From Elusimicrobiota bacterium (GTDB lineage Bacteria; Elusimicrobiota; Elusimicrobia; UBA1565; UBA9628), in assembly GCA_023700845.1 (NCBI GenBank), contig JAMPYD010000080.1, forward strand, positions 1-7,657: a stretch of DNA of 7,657 bases, given 5' to 3'. The notes under the pieces are model-generated. The model did not search any database and was not told where the DNA came from. It worked only from the letters and a program-made list of their open reading frames with translations. Positions 1 through 6,630 of this stretch are shown here, piece after piece (position 1 is the stretch's first letter; each line of letters starts with the position of its first letter). Made by a program: the position numbers and the translations under genes.

Positions 1-531
1 CCGCCGCAGCGCTGCGAGGGAGCCCAGGGCCTCGGAGTCCCCCGGCGACTCGGCGAGCAGACGCTCGAGGGCGCGCTCCGCGGCCCGGTCGTCGCCGAAC
101 TCGAGCTGAGCCGCCGCCGCCGAGCCGCCGCCCGGCGCGCGAGGCAGCTCGCGAGCCGCCGCCGCCGCGTCGCGCTCCGGCGGGAAGACCAGCACGCGCA
201 GGCCGCGGGACTCCGCCGCCCTCGTCGCGGCGTCCGGCAGCGGCCGGCGGGACACGACGGCCGCGGGACGGTAGGAGTCGACGAGCGCGGCCAGCAGCCG
301 CTCGCCGCCGTCGGGAACGGCGCGATGGACGACGAGCGGAGCCGCCGCTCCGGGCGGGCCGTTGAGCGCCTCGTCGAGCCCGGCGAGCCAGGCCTCGTCC
401 GAAGGAAGGTCCGAGAGGAACAGGACGACCGGAAGCCCCGCCGCGGCGGGCTCGCCGCCAAAAAGGCGCGGCGGCGCCAGGAGCGCCGCCGCGACCGCGA
501 GCGAAACGGCTCGCCGCGACCGGCCGATCAC
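1..531 (-). CDS. Exported TPR protein, second copy (N-terminal 177 residues, runs off left edge)
   Basis: The frame opens with GTG at 531-529, overlapping the TGA stop of the upstream binding-protein gene by 4 nt (GTGA), and stays open for 177 codons to base 1. Residues 1-25 look like a signal peptide: an Arg-rich start (IGRSRRAVSL) followed by an Ala/Leu/Val core; the SRRAVSL stretch is a marginal Tat-like motif. Residues 34-125 form an alternating strand/helix domain (VVLFLSDLPSDEAWLAGLDE, then PAAVVSRRPLP, then LRVLVFPP), and the first TPR-like helices start near residue 142 (QLEFGDDRAAERALERLL). It is clearly homologous to the N-terminus of the protein encoded at 5545-1652, sharing SD.PSD.AWLA.L and VVSR..LP, and occupies the same place after a DctP-like gene. 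The role is inferred: an extracytoplasmic partner of the upstream binding protein. Total length is unknown. It was found by translating from the non-ATG start at the overlap. Confidence 0.9.
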   Translation of the reverse strand, partial: MIGRSRRAVSLAVAAALLAPPRLFGGEPAAAGLPVVLFLSDLPSDEAWLAGLDEALNGPPGAAAPLVVHRAVPDGGERLLAALVDSYRPAAVVSRRPLPDAATRAAESRGLRVLVFPPERDAAAAARELPRAPGGGSAAAAQLEFGDDRAAERALERLLAESPGDSEALGSLAALRR

Positions 532-1586
532 CGCAAGCGGTTTCGCGCGGCGAACGCGGCGGGGACCACCGCGTGGTCGGCGCCGTCGCCGACGGAGCGC
601 AGCCTCTTGATGAAGTCGGCGCCGACGAAGGCCTCGACCGAAGCCCGGGAACGCTCGGAGACGGCGCGGCGGAGGGCCTCGGGGGCGTAGACCGGCCGCA
701 CGCCGAGGGCCTGCATCTCGCGCTTGGCCTCCGCGTTGAGCTCGATGGTCTTGACGCGCTCGATCCACGCCGCCTCGCGCGAGGCCTTGACGATGAGGGC
801 CCGGTGCTTCTCGGGAAGGCCCGCGAGGAACTTCTCGTTGGCGTAGGTCACGCTGACGAGGTAGGTCGAGTCGGGAAGGCACATGCGGTCGAAGGCCTCC
901 TGAAGCCGGCCGGCCTGGAAGTTGCGCCAGGTCACGACCGCCGCGTCGAGCGCGCCGTCCTTGCGCTTGCCCGCGATGTCGTTGATCTTGTGGCCGACCG
1001 TCACCGCCTCGGCGTCGAGGCTCTTCAGCCACGCGCCGTTGAGGGGCTCGCCGTACACGGCGACGCGAAGTCCCTTGAGGTCCTCGACGGTCCGAAGCTC
1101 GCGCTTGGACGTCGCGAAGCCGCTGGCGCCGCCGCTGTAGGTGAACGAGAGACCGACGATTCCGTGCGGGCGCAGGCCCTGGAGCATCTCCTCGCCCATG
1201 GGGCCCTCGAAGACTCCCTCGAGGTGCTTATAGCCGCGGAAGATGTACGGCGCCTCGAAGACGTGGAAGCGGGGATCGACCGCGCCCATCACGTCGGCGA
1301 ACGAATGGCCCATCTCGGCGTCGCCGCGGGCCACCTTGGCCGCGATGGTCGGCGCCGCGCGCCCTTGATCGCCGCCGTCGGTGACGATCGTGACCGCGAT
1401 CTCGCCCCGGCTTCCCTCCTCGACGGTCTTCTTGAAGGTCTCGGCGGCCTCCTCGAAGTAGTCCAGGTTCTCGTGGCCCAGAAGCCAGGTGATGTGGTGC
1501 TTGGCTTTCGCGGCCTGGGCCGGCATGAGACCGGCCGAAAGAAGGACGGAAACGGCGAACGCGATCGGCGTGAATGTGTTTCTCAT
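528..1586 (-). CDS. DctP-family TRAP-type solute-binding protein, copy 1
   Basis: A protein of 352 residues, typical length for the DctP (TRAP P-subunit) family. Residues 1-25 are a Sec signal peptide ending AQA before AKAKHH; there is no lipobox cysteine, so it is probably a soluble periplasmic protein. Family landmarks are the first lobe with FKKTVEEGSRGEIAV (51-65) and GDAEMGHSF (88-96), the hinge-side DLKGLRVAVYG (169-179), and DGALDAAVVTWRNF (210-223) followed by NEKFLAGLPEKHR (250-262). In characterised members the KGLKIR-type motif carries an Arg that binds the ligand carboxylate; here that position is Ala176, and the usual DGxExP is replaced by DAAVVTW. The ligand is therefore not predictable. 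ATG at 1586 is preceded by GCGGGG and a strong promoter. Its stop overlaps the next TPR gene, implying co-transcription and translational coupling. It is very similar to the protein at 6606-5542. Confidence 0.93.
   Translation of the reverse strand: MRNTFTPIAFAVSVLLSAGLMPAQAAKAKHHITWLLGHENLDYFEEAAETFKKTVEEGSRGEIAVTIVTDGGDQGRAAPTIAAKVARGDAEMGHSFADVMGAVDPRFHVFEAPYIFRGYKHLEGVFEGPMGEEMLQGLRPHGIVGLSFTYSGGASGFATSKRELRTVEDLKGLRVAVYGEPLNGAWLKSLDAEAVTVGHKINDIAGKRKDGALDAAVVTWRNFQAGRLQEAFDRMCLPDSTYLVSVTYANEKFLAGLPEKHRALIVKASREAAWIERVKTIELNAEAKREMQALGVRPVYAPEALRRAVSERSRASVEAFVGADFIKRLRSVGDGADHAVVPAAFAARNRLR
811..840. repeat. 30-bp identical direct repeat shared by the two DctP-like genes
   Basis: This stretch encodes the NEKFLAGLPEK region of copy 1 and is identical over 30 bp to 5825-5854 in copy 2. 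The offset of 5014 bp matches the distance between the two gene starts (5020 bp) closely. It is paralogous coding sequence rather than a mobile element, but it is a plausible substrate for recombination between the modules. Confidence 0.85.
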
Positions 1587-1605
1587 TTATACCCCGCTTG
1601 TCCCG

Positions 1606-1634
1606 AGTATAACATGACGCCCCGGGGCCGTCAA
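1606..1634 (-). promoter_or_regulatory. Sigma70-type promoter of DctP-like copy 1
   Basis: On the minus strand: -35 TTGACG (1634-1629), a 17-nt spacer, and -10 TATACT (1611-1606) with the extended -10 TG one base upstream. The start codon is at 1586, so the leader would be roughly 12-15 nt. The spacer contains a perfect 10-bp palindrome GCCCCGGGGC (1619-1628), a possible operator. Spacing, -10 sequence and several spacer bases recur in the promoter at 6659-6631. Confidence 0.8.
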
Positions 1635-1640
1635 GAGGAG

Positions 1641-1670
1641 CATATTCCTTATTATTTCTTATTTATTTTA
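1641..1670 (-). promoter_or_regulatory. AT-rich tract upstream of -35, candidate UP element
   Basis: About 30 nt are nearly pure A/T with A-runs on the minus strand (TAAAATAAATAAGAAATAAT and on), in a window that is otherwise strongly GC-rich. The tract covers the final codons (Lys-Ile-Asn-Lys-Lys-stop) of the TPR gene and ends about 6 nt upstream of the -35 hexamer at 1634, where an UP element contacting the RNA polymerase alpha subunits would sit. No such tract precedes the other promoter. The function is inferred from position and composition only. Confidence 0.45.
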
Positions 1671-4600
1671 GAGGACAGGGAGGGCCGGAGATCCCGTATC
1701 TGAAGGAATAACGGCGACTCCCGGTCCTTGGCCGCGGCGACGGCCGCGTCGGCCTCCGCCAGGGCCTCGGCGAAACGGCCCTGCCCGGACAGCATCGACA
1801 GGATGTTCATGCGGGCGGCGAGATGTCCGGGGTCGAGCGCGACGGCCTTGCGGAAATCCGCCATCGCCTCGTCCTGACGTCCCGCGAGATAACGCGACAC
1901 CCCGCGGTCGGAATACAGCGCCGCGTTCGACGGGAAGCGGACGAGGCAGCGGTCGAAGTACCGGGCATCGAGCCGGCTCCGGCGCCGATCGAACAGCGGG
2001 CCGAAGCAGACGCCGTCCGGATCCAGGTCCACCGCGGCGGAGATATCCCGCAGCGCTCCGGCGTCGTCGCGGTTCAGCGCCAGCGCGTGGCCGTGCAGCG
2101 CGAGCCAGACCGCCCGGCCCCGATCCTCGGCCGGCCTCCGCGACGCGACCGCGGCGAGGGCCTCGCGCGGCGAACGCCCCTTGGCTTCGAAGAGCATCCA
2201 CAGGGCCTCCATGTCGTCGGGCGCCGAGGCCAGCGCCCGCTCGAGGCTCTTCTCCGCGCCGGCCTCGTCCTTGAGCTCGAGCCGGATCTGCGCCGTCTTC
2301 ACGAGGAGAGCCGCGCGCTCGCGCGGCGGGGCTTGAGGCGACGCCCGCTCGAGCCTCTCGGCGAGGGACAGGGCCTCGGCGAAACGCCGCCGCGTCATCG
2401 CGAGGTTGAGCAGCATCGGCAACGCGGGCCCCTCCGGGAATAGGCGCGAGGACTCCGCGAGGCTTTTCTCCGCGCCGGCCTCGTCCTTGAGCTCGAGCTG
2501 GATCCGCGCCTTCCGCGCGAGGCTCGCCGCCCGCTCCCGGGGAGCCCCCGACGGCTCGAGCCTCTCGGCGTAGGGCAAGGCCTCCGCGAACCGCCCCTGC
2601 GACAGCATGAGCTCGAGCAGCAGGGGAAGCGCGGGGCCCTCGGGGAAAAGGCTCATGGCGCGGCCGAGGCTTTTCTCCGCGCCCGCCTCGTCCTTCAGCT
2701 CGAGTTGGACGCGCGCCTTCTTCTCGAAGACCTCCGCGCGCTCGCGCGCCCCGGCGCGCGCGCTATTCTTGTCGAGCGTCTCGGCGTAGGCCAGCGCCTC
2801 CGCGTGCCGCCGCTGCGCGATCATGAGCTCGAGCAGCATCGGCAAGGCGGGGCCCTCGGGGAAGAGGCGCAAGGCCCGGCCGAGGCTTTTCTCCGCGCCG
2901 GCCTCGTCCTTGAGCTCGAGCTGGATCTGCGCCTTCCGCACGGCGAGGGCCGCGCGCTCGCGCGGCAGCGTCCGCGCGCCCGCCGTCTCGAGCTTCTCGA
3001 CCCAGGCCAGGGCCTCGGCGAACCGCCGCCGCGTGGTCGCGAGATGCAGCAGCATGGGCAGGGCGGGGCCCTCGGGGAAGAGGGCGTGCGCCTCGGCGAG
3101 ACTTTTCTCCGCCCCGGCCTCGTCCTCGAGCTCGAGCTGGATGCGCGCCTTCTGCGCGAGGATCGCCGCGCGCTCGCGCGGCGGCGCCTGAGCCGCGGCC
3201 CTCTCGAGGCTCTCGGCGTAGGGCAGGGCCTCCGCGAAGCGCCGCTGGGACATCGTCAAATTGAGCAGCATCGGCGAGGCGGGGCCCTCGGGGAGGAAGG
3301 CGAGAGCCCGCTTGAGGCTTGCCTCCGCGCCGGCCTCGTCCTTGAGCTCGAGCAGGATCCGGGCTTTCTTCTCGGCGGCCGCCGCGCGCTCGACGGGCGG
3401 CGCCCGCGAGAGCGCCTTCTCGAGGGTCTCGGCGTAGGGCAGGGCCTCGCCGTAGCGCCCCTGCGACAGCGCGAGATCGAGCATCATCGGCAAAGCGGGC
3501 CCCTCGGGGGCGAGGGCCAACGAACGCGCGAGGCTTTTCTCCGCCCCCGCCGCGTCCTTGAGCGCGAGCTCGATGCGCGCCTTCTGCGCGCAGGCCGCCG
3601 CGCGCTGGACCGCCGGCGCCTGCGCGCCCGCCTTCTCGAGCCGCTCGGCGTAGGGGAGCGCCTCGCCGAACCGCCCCCGCGAAGTCAGCAGGCGGAGCAA
3701 GCCCTGCAGCGCGGGGAGATCCTCGGGGAAATAGCCCAGCGCGGTCCGCAGGCTCTTCTCCGCGCCGGCCTCGTCTCCGAGCTCGAGGCGCATCTGCGCC
3801 GTCTGAACGGCGGCCGCCGCGCGCCGCCACGCCGGCGCCCCCGCGCCCGCCTTCTCGAGCCTCTCGGCGAAGGCCAGGGCCTCGGAGAATCTCCGCTGAG
3901 ACGCCTTCAGCCGGAGCAGGGCCTCCAGCGCGTGGAGATCGCCGGGAAACGTCTCCAGCACCCGGCGCAGGCGCTCCTCGGCGCCCGCTTCGTCTCCGAG
4001 CTCCGCGCGGGCCTCGGCGACGCGGACCTCGGCGGAGGCGTACTCCACGCCCCCCCCGGCCGGGCGCATGCGCAGGCGGACCTCGTCGAGCGCCCACCAG
4101 TCGCGCTCCCGCGCGGCGAGCCAGGCCCGGGACGGATCGCCGATCTCCCAGGCGAGCTGGGCGAGCAGGCGGTAGGCGCTCGAATGCATCCACGAAGGCG
4201 CCTTCGGGACGGCCTCATGGAAGCGCTTGGCCAGCGCGGAGGCCTCCAGCAGGCGGCCCTGCTCCCGCCGGATTCCGAGAAGCTGGCTCAGCGCCTCGAG
4301 GTCGTCCGGGTTCGCGCTCAACGCGCGCCCGATCGCCTCCTCGGACATGTCGTCCGACGACGGCTCGCGGCCCGACGGCCCCGCCAGAAGGCGGATCGGC
4401 TCCTGCGGCCGGTCGAGGCGAAGGCGCGCCAGGTCCTGCAGGGCGTTGAGGTCCTCGGGATCGATGGCCAGGGCGCGCTTGTAGAGGAGCGCGGCCCGGG
4501 CGCGATCGCCGAGGTCCAGCCGCATCCGCGCGCAAAGACGGTAGGCGTCGGGGCGGTACCACCGGGGCGCCTTTTCGGCGACGGCCTGGGCTCGGTCGGC

Positions 4601-5545
4601 ATGGGCGGCGGCCTCCTCCGGCCGGCCGCGCTTCGCCCTGACCATCAGCGCCAAGGAGTCGAGGTCGTCGGGGGCGAGGCGGAGCGCGCGCTCCAGGCTC
4701 TCCCGGGCCGCGGCGTGGTCGTCCAGGTCGCGGTGAATCTCCGCGAGGACGCGAAGCGCCTCCGCGCTCCCGGGCGCGGCGTCGACGGCGCGCGCCGCGT
4801 GGCGCAGGGCCTCGAGCGGACTTTCCCTCATGACCCGCGCCAGGCCCAGCGAGGCCTCGGCGTCGCGGGGGCGAAGGCTCAGCGCGCTCTCGTAATCGCG
4901 CTGGGCGGCCGCGGCGTCGCCCACCCGCGCGCGCAGCTCCGCGCCGGCGAGGAGGGCGTCGGCGCGCTGATCCGCCGAGCGCCCGGGCAGGGCCGCGAGG
5001 CGGACGGCGGCGTCGATGGCGGGCCAGGGCCGCTCGAGGCGCCGGAGCCGGAGAAGCTCGAGCAAGGCGTCGGGGTCGTCCGGCGCCAGGGCGTGGACCC
5101 CGCGCAGGGCCGCCTCGGCCCCCGCGTCCGAGGAAAGCTCGAGATGCGCCCGCGCCCGCGCGCGAAGCGCGGCGAGGCTTCCCCCCCGCGGCGAGCCCGC
5201 GCCCGCCTTCGCCAGGATCCTCTTCGCCGTTGTGCGGGCGCTCCCCGACGACGGGATCGCGTTTCGTACGGGCGCGGGCAGCGCCTGCCGCGAGACGACG
5301 AAGGCCGGAGCGTACGAGGCGAGCAGGCCCTGCAGCAGCCGGTCGTCGCCGCCGGTGACGGCGCGGCGGATCACCGCGAAAGGCTCCGCCCCCTCGTTGA
5401 GGCCCGCCTCGAGCTCCGCGAGCCAGGCGTCGTCCGAGGGCGAGTCCGAGAGGACGAGGACCCTCCGGGGGCCCGCGCCTTCGGCCGCCGCGGACACGGC
5501 CAGCGCCGAGACGAGGGCGAGGAGCCGGACGGGCGAGAGGCTCAA
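1652..5545 (-). CDS. Giant exported TPR protein (1297 residues) with alpha/beta N-domain and nine tandem double-TPR units
   Basis: The start is taken as TTG at 5545, which overlaps the upstream TGA by 4 nt (TTGA) and places a signal peptide exactly at the N-terminus (residues 1-21, VRLLALVSALAVSAAA). Residues 29-90 form a short strand/helix domain (VLVLSDSPSDDAWLAELEAG, then PAFVVSRQALP). From about residue 125 onward the protein is almost entirely TPR-like helical hairpins. Units before residue 505 are diverged; residues 505-1134 hold nine copies of a 69-73-residue unit built on ELKDEAGAEKSL, FPEGPALPMLL and RRFAEALPYAE. The C-terminal units (about 1140-1280) are classical TPRs such as DRGVSRYLAGRQDEAMADF. 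The protein ends in a basic KINKK tail encoded by AT-rich codons. The likely role is an extracytoplasmic scaffold partnering the DctP-like protein, as TatT does with TatP in Treponema; this is inference. No enzyme motif is visible. Confidence 0.9.
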   Translation of the reverse strand: MSLSPVRLLALVSALAVSAAAEGAGPRRVLVLSDSPSDDAWLAELEAGLNEGAEPFAVIRRAVTGGDDRLLQGLLASYAPAFVVSRQALPAPVRNAIPSSGSARTTAKRILAKAGAGSPRGGSLAALRARARAHLELSSDAGAEAALRGVHALAPDDPDALLELLRLRRLERPWPAIDAAVRLAALPGRSADQRADALLAGAELRARVGDAAAAQRDYESALSLRPRDAEASLGLARVMRESPLEALRHAARAVDAAPGSAEALRVLAEIHRDLDDHAAARESLERALRLAPDDLDSLALMVRAKRGRPEEAAAHADRAQAVAEKAPRWYRPDAYRLCARMRLDLGDRARAALLYKRALAIDPEDLNALQDLARLRLDRPQEPIRLLAGPSGREPSSDDMSEEAIGRALSANPDDLEALSQLLGIRREQGRLLEASALAKRFHEAVPKAPSWMHSSAYRLLAQLAWEIGDPSRAWLAARERDWWALDEVRLRMRPAGGGVEYASAEVRVAEARAELGDEAGAEERLRRVLETFPGDLHALEALLRLKASQRRFSEALAFAERLEKAGAGAPAWRRAAAAVQTAQMRLELGDEAGAEKSLRTALGYFPEDLPALQGLLRLLTSRGRFGEALPYAERLEKAGAQAPAVQRAAACAQKARIELALKDAAGAEKSLARSLALAPEGPALPMMLDLALSQGRYGEALPYAETLEKALSRAPPVERAAAAEKKARILLELKDEAGAEASLKRALAFLPEGPASPMLLNLTMSQRRFAEALPYAESLERAAAQAPPRERAAILAQKARIQLELEDEAGAEKSLAEAHALFPEGPALPMLLHLATTRRRFAEALAWVEKLETAGARTLPRERAALAVRKAQIQLELKDEAGAEKSLGRALRLFPEGPALPMLLELMIAQRRHAEALAYAETLDKNSARAGARERAEVFEKKARVQLELKDEAGAEKSLGRAMSLFPEGPALPLLLELMLSQGRFAEALPYAERLEPSGAPRERAASLARKARIQLELKDEAGAEKSLAESSRLFPEGPALPMLLNLAMTRRRFAEALSLAERLERASPQAPPRERAALLVKTAQIRLELKDEAGAEKSLERALASAPDDMEALWMLFEAKGRSPREALAAVASRRPAEDRGRAVWLALHGHALALNRDDAGALRDISAAVDLDPDGVCFGPLFDRRRSRLDARYFDRCLVRFPSNAALYSDRGVSRYLAGRQDEAMADFRKAVALDPGHLAARMNILSMLSGQGRFAEALAEADAAVAAAKDRESPLFLQIRDLRPSLSSKINKK
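2144..4033 (-). repeat. Nine-copy in-frame tandem repeat, about 216 bp per unit
   Basis: Units within the TPR protein start at residues 505, 578, 651, 723, 795, 867, 939, 1008 and 1080. The DNA marker tctccgcgcc or its variants recurs at 3976, 3757, 3538, 3322, 3106, 2890, 2674, 2467 and 2251, giving spacings of 219, 219, 216, 216, 216, 216, 207 and 216. All are multiples of three, so the frame is kept. The ninth unit is partial (about 55 residues). Each unit is about two TPR hairpins. The consensus is ARIQLELKDEAGAEKSL, then ALxLFPEGPALPMLL, then RRFAEALPYAExLE, then APPRERAA. Confidence 0.95.
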
Positions 5546-6606
5546 GGGGCGCGGACTTCGGAGGTGAGCGCCTCCGGGACGCCCTTGGGCTCGGGGCCGT
5601 TCGGGACGGAACGGACCTTCTCGACGAAGGCGCGGCCCAGGTAGCGCTCGACGGCGGTACGCGCGGCCTCGGCCAGCCGGCGCTGCGCGTCCTCGCCGAT
5701 ATAGACGGGGCGGACCCCCTCGGCCAGCATCGCGCGCTTGGCGTCCTCGTTGAGCTGGATGGTCTTGGCGCGCTCGACCCTTCCCGCCTCGCGGGAGGCC
5801 GCGATGATGAGGCTGCGGTGCTTTTCGGGAAGGCCCGCGAGGAACTTCTCGTTGACGTAGGTCATGCTCACGAGATAGGTCGAGCCCGGCAGGTTGAAGC
5901 GCTGAAGCCCCCGCTGGAGCGTCCCCACCTGGAAGTTGCGCCAGGTGACGACCGCGGCGTCCATCGCGCCGTCCTTCGTTCCGGGAACGATCTCGCGAAC
6001 CTTGTGCCCGATCGGCACCGCCGAGGCGCCGAGGCTCCCGAGCCACTCCTCGTTGAACGCCGTCCCGTAGACCGCGACCTTGAGGCCCTTCAGGTCCTCG
6101 GGGCCCTTGAGCTCGCGCGACGCGGTGGCGACGCCGCTGGCGCCTCCGCTGTAGGTGAACGACAGGCCGACGAGACCGTGCGGCTTCAGCCCCTGCAGAA
6201 GCTCCGCGCCCAAAGGCCCCTCGAAGATGCCCTCCAGATGGCGATAATCGCGGAAGAGGTAGGGAGCCTCGAAGACGTGAAGCCTCGGGTCGAGCGAGCC
6301 CATGACGTCGCAAAAGGAGTGGCCCATCTCGAACTCGCCGCTGGCCACCTTGCCCGCGATCTCCGGGGCGCTCAGCCCCCCCGGCTGATCGCGGACCTCG
6401 GCGACGATGCGCACGCGGATCTCGCCGTTGCTGCCCGCCTCGACGGCGGTCTTGAAATTCTCAGCCGCCTCCTCGAAATAGTCGAGGTTTTCATGACCGA
6501 GAAGCCAGGTGATGTCGTGCTTCGGCTTGGCGGCGAAAGCGGGCCCCGCGAGCCCCGCGAGAAGAACGCTCACCATTGCGGCGACGGCTCGGCTCCGTGT
6601 CGACAT
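5542..6606 (-). CDS. DctP-family TRAP-type solute-binding protein, copy 2
   Basis: A protein of 354 residues from ATG at 6606. A start at 6654 is open in frame but lies inside the promoter and would put 16 polar residues before the signal peptide, so 6606 is preferred; GGGGGA sits just upstream as a weak ribosome-binding site. Residues 1-25 are a Sec signal peptide ending AFA before AKPKHD. The two-lobe DctP pattern follows: ITWLLGHENLDYFEEAAE (32-49), EFEMGHSFCDVMG (91-103), TYSGGASG (151-158), DLKGLKVAVYG (171-181), DAAVVTWRNFQ and NEKFLAGLPEKHR. As in copy 1, the ligand-clamping Arg is replaced (Ala178), so a conventional carboxylate substrate is doubtful. Cys99 replaces Ala of copy 1. It is coupled to the downstream giant TPR gene by a 4-nt overlap. 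TRAP membrane subunits are not in the window. Confidence 0.93.
   Translation of the reverse strand: MSTRSRAVAAMVSVLLAGLAGPAFAAKPKHDITWLLGHENLDYFEEAAENFKTAVEAGSNGEIRVRIVAEVRDQPGGLSAPEIAGKVASGEFEMGHSFCDVMGSLDPRLHVFEAPYLFRDYRHLEGIFEGPLGAELLQGLKPHGLVGLSFTYSGGASGVATASRELKGPEDLKGLKVAVYGTAFNEEWLGSLGASAVPIGHKVREIVPGTKDGAMDAAVVTWRNFQVGTLQRGLQRFNLPGSTYLVSMTYVNEKFLAGLPEKHRSLIIAASREAGRVERAKTIQLNEDAKRAMLAEGVRPVYIGEDAQRRLAEAARTAVERYLGRAFVEKVRSVPNGPEPKGVPEALTSEVRAP
5559..5576 (-). promoter_or_regulatory. Small hairpin ahead of the TTG start of the TPR gene
   Basis: The mRNA reads CGGAGG-CGCTCA-CCTCCG, a perfect 6-bp stem with a 6-nt loop, within the last codons of the DctP-like gene. One arm contains GGAGG, the only good Shine-Dalgarno-like sequence near the overlap, but it lies about 25 nt before the TTG, too far for direct use. 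It could modulate reinitiation at the overlap, or be chance in GC-rich coding DNA. Confidence 0.3.
5825..5854. repeat. 30-bp identical direct repeat, partner of 811-840
   Basis: Coding sequence for NEKFLAGLPEK in DctP-like copy 2, identical to 811-840 in copy 1. It marks the best-conserved DNA segment I saw between the two modules. Confidence 0.85.
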
Positions 6607-6630
6607 TTTTTCCCCCGATTTCGATTCGCG

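Noticed and set aside
1635..1655. Possible Rho-independent terminator after the giant TPR gene
   Set aside because: Only a 4-bp weak inverted repeat (AGGA/TCCT) is present, and no T-run follows it on the coding strand, so readthrough into the next module is possible.
573..1703. Long plus-strand open frame opposite DctP-like copy 1, and the similar one at 5818-7011
   Set aside because: Both are antisense shadows of recognisable proteins; their translations lack any family features.
2144..4033. The regular repeats as a possible CRISPR array
   Set aside because: Units are 207-219 bp, contiguous and in frame, with no separate spacers; they encode TPR hairpins.
2763..4193. Minus-strand open frame with Arg/Gly/Ala-rich, collagen-like composition inside the repeat region
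   Set aside because: It is another frame of the tandem TPR repeats; the low-complexity appearance follows from GC-rich codons read out of frame.
2705..5644. A 979-codon open frame on the plus strand, antisense to the TPR gene
   Set aside because: It is the mirror of a GC-rich, internally repeated gene. Its repeats copy those of the sense strand, it has no signal or family motif, and its composition is Arg/Gly/Leu-biased, as expected of a shadow frame.
5546..6313. In-frame upstream extension of the TPR gene through the DctP-like gene
   Set aside because: The extension is the wrong frame of a well-conserved DctP coding region, is rich in Arg, Gly and Pro, and would bury the signal peptide. 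The TTG at 5545 gives a coherent exported protein.
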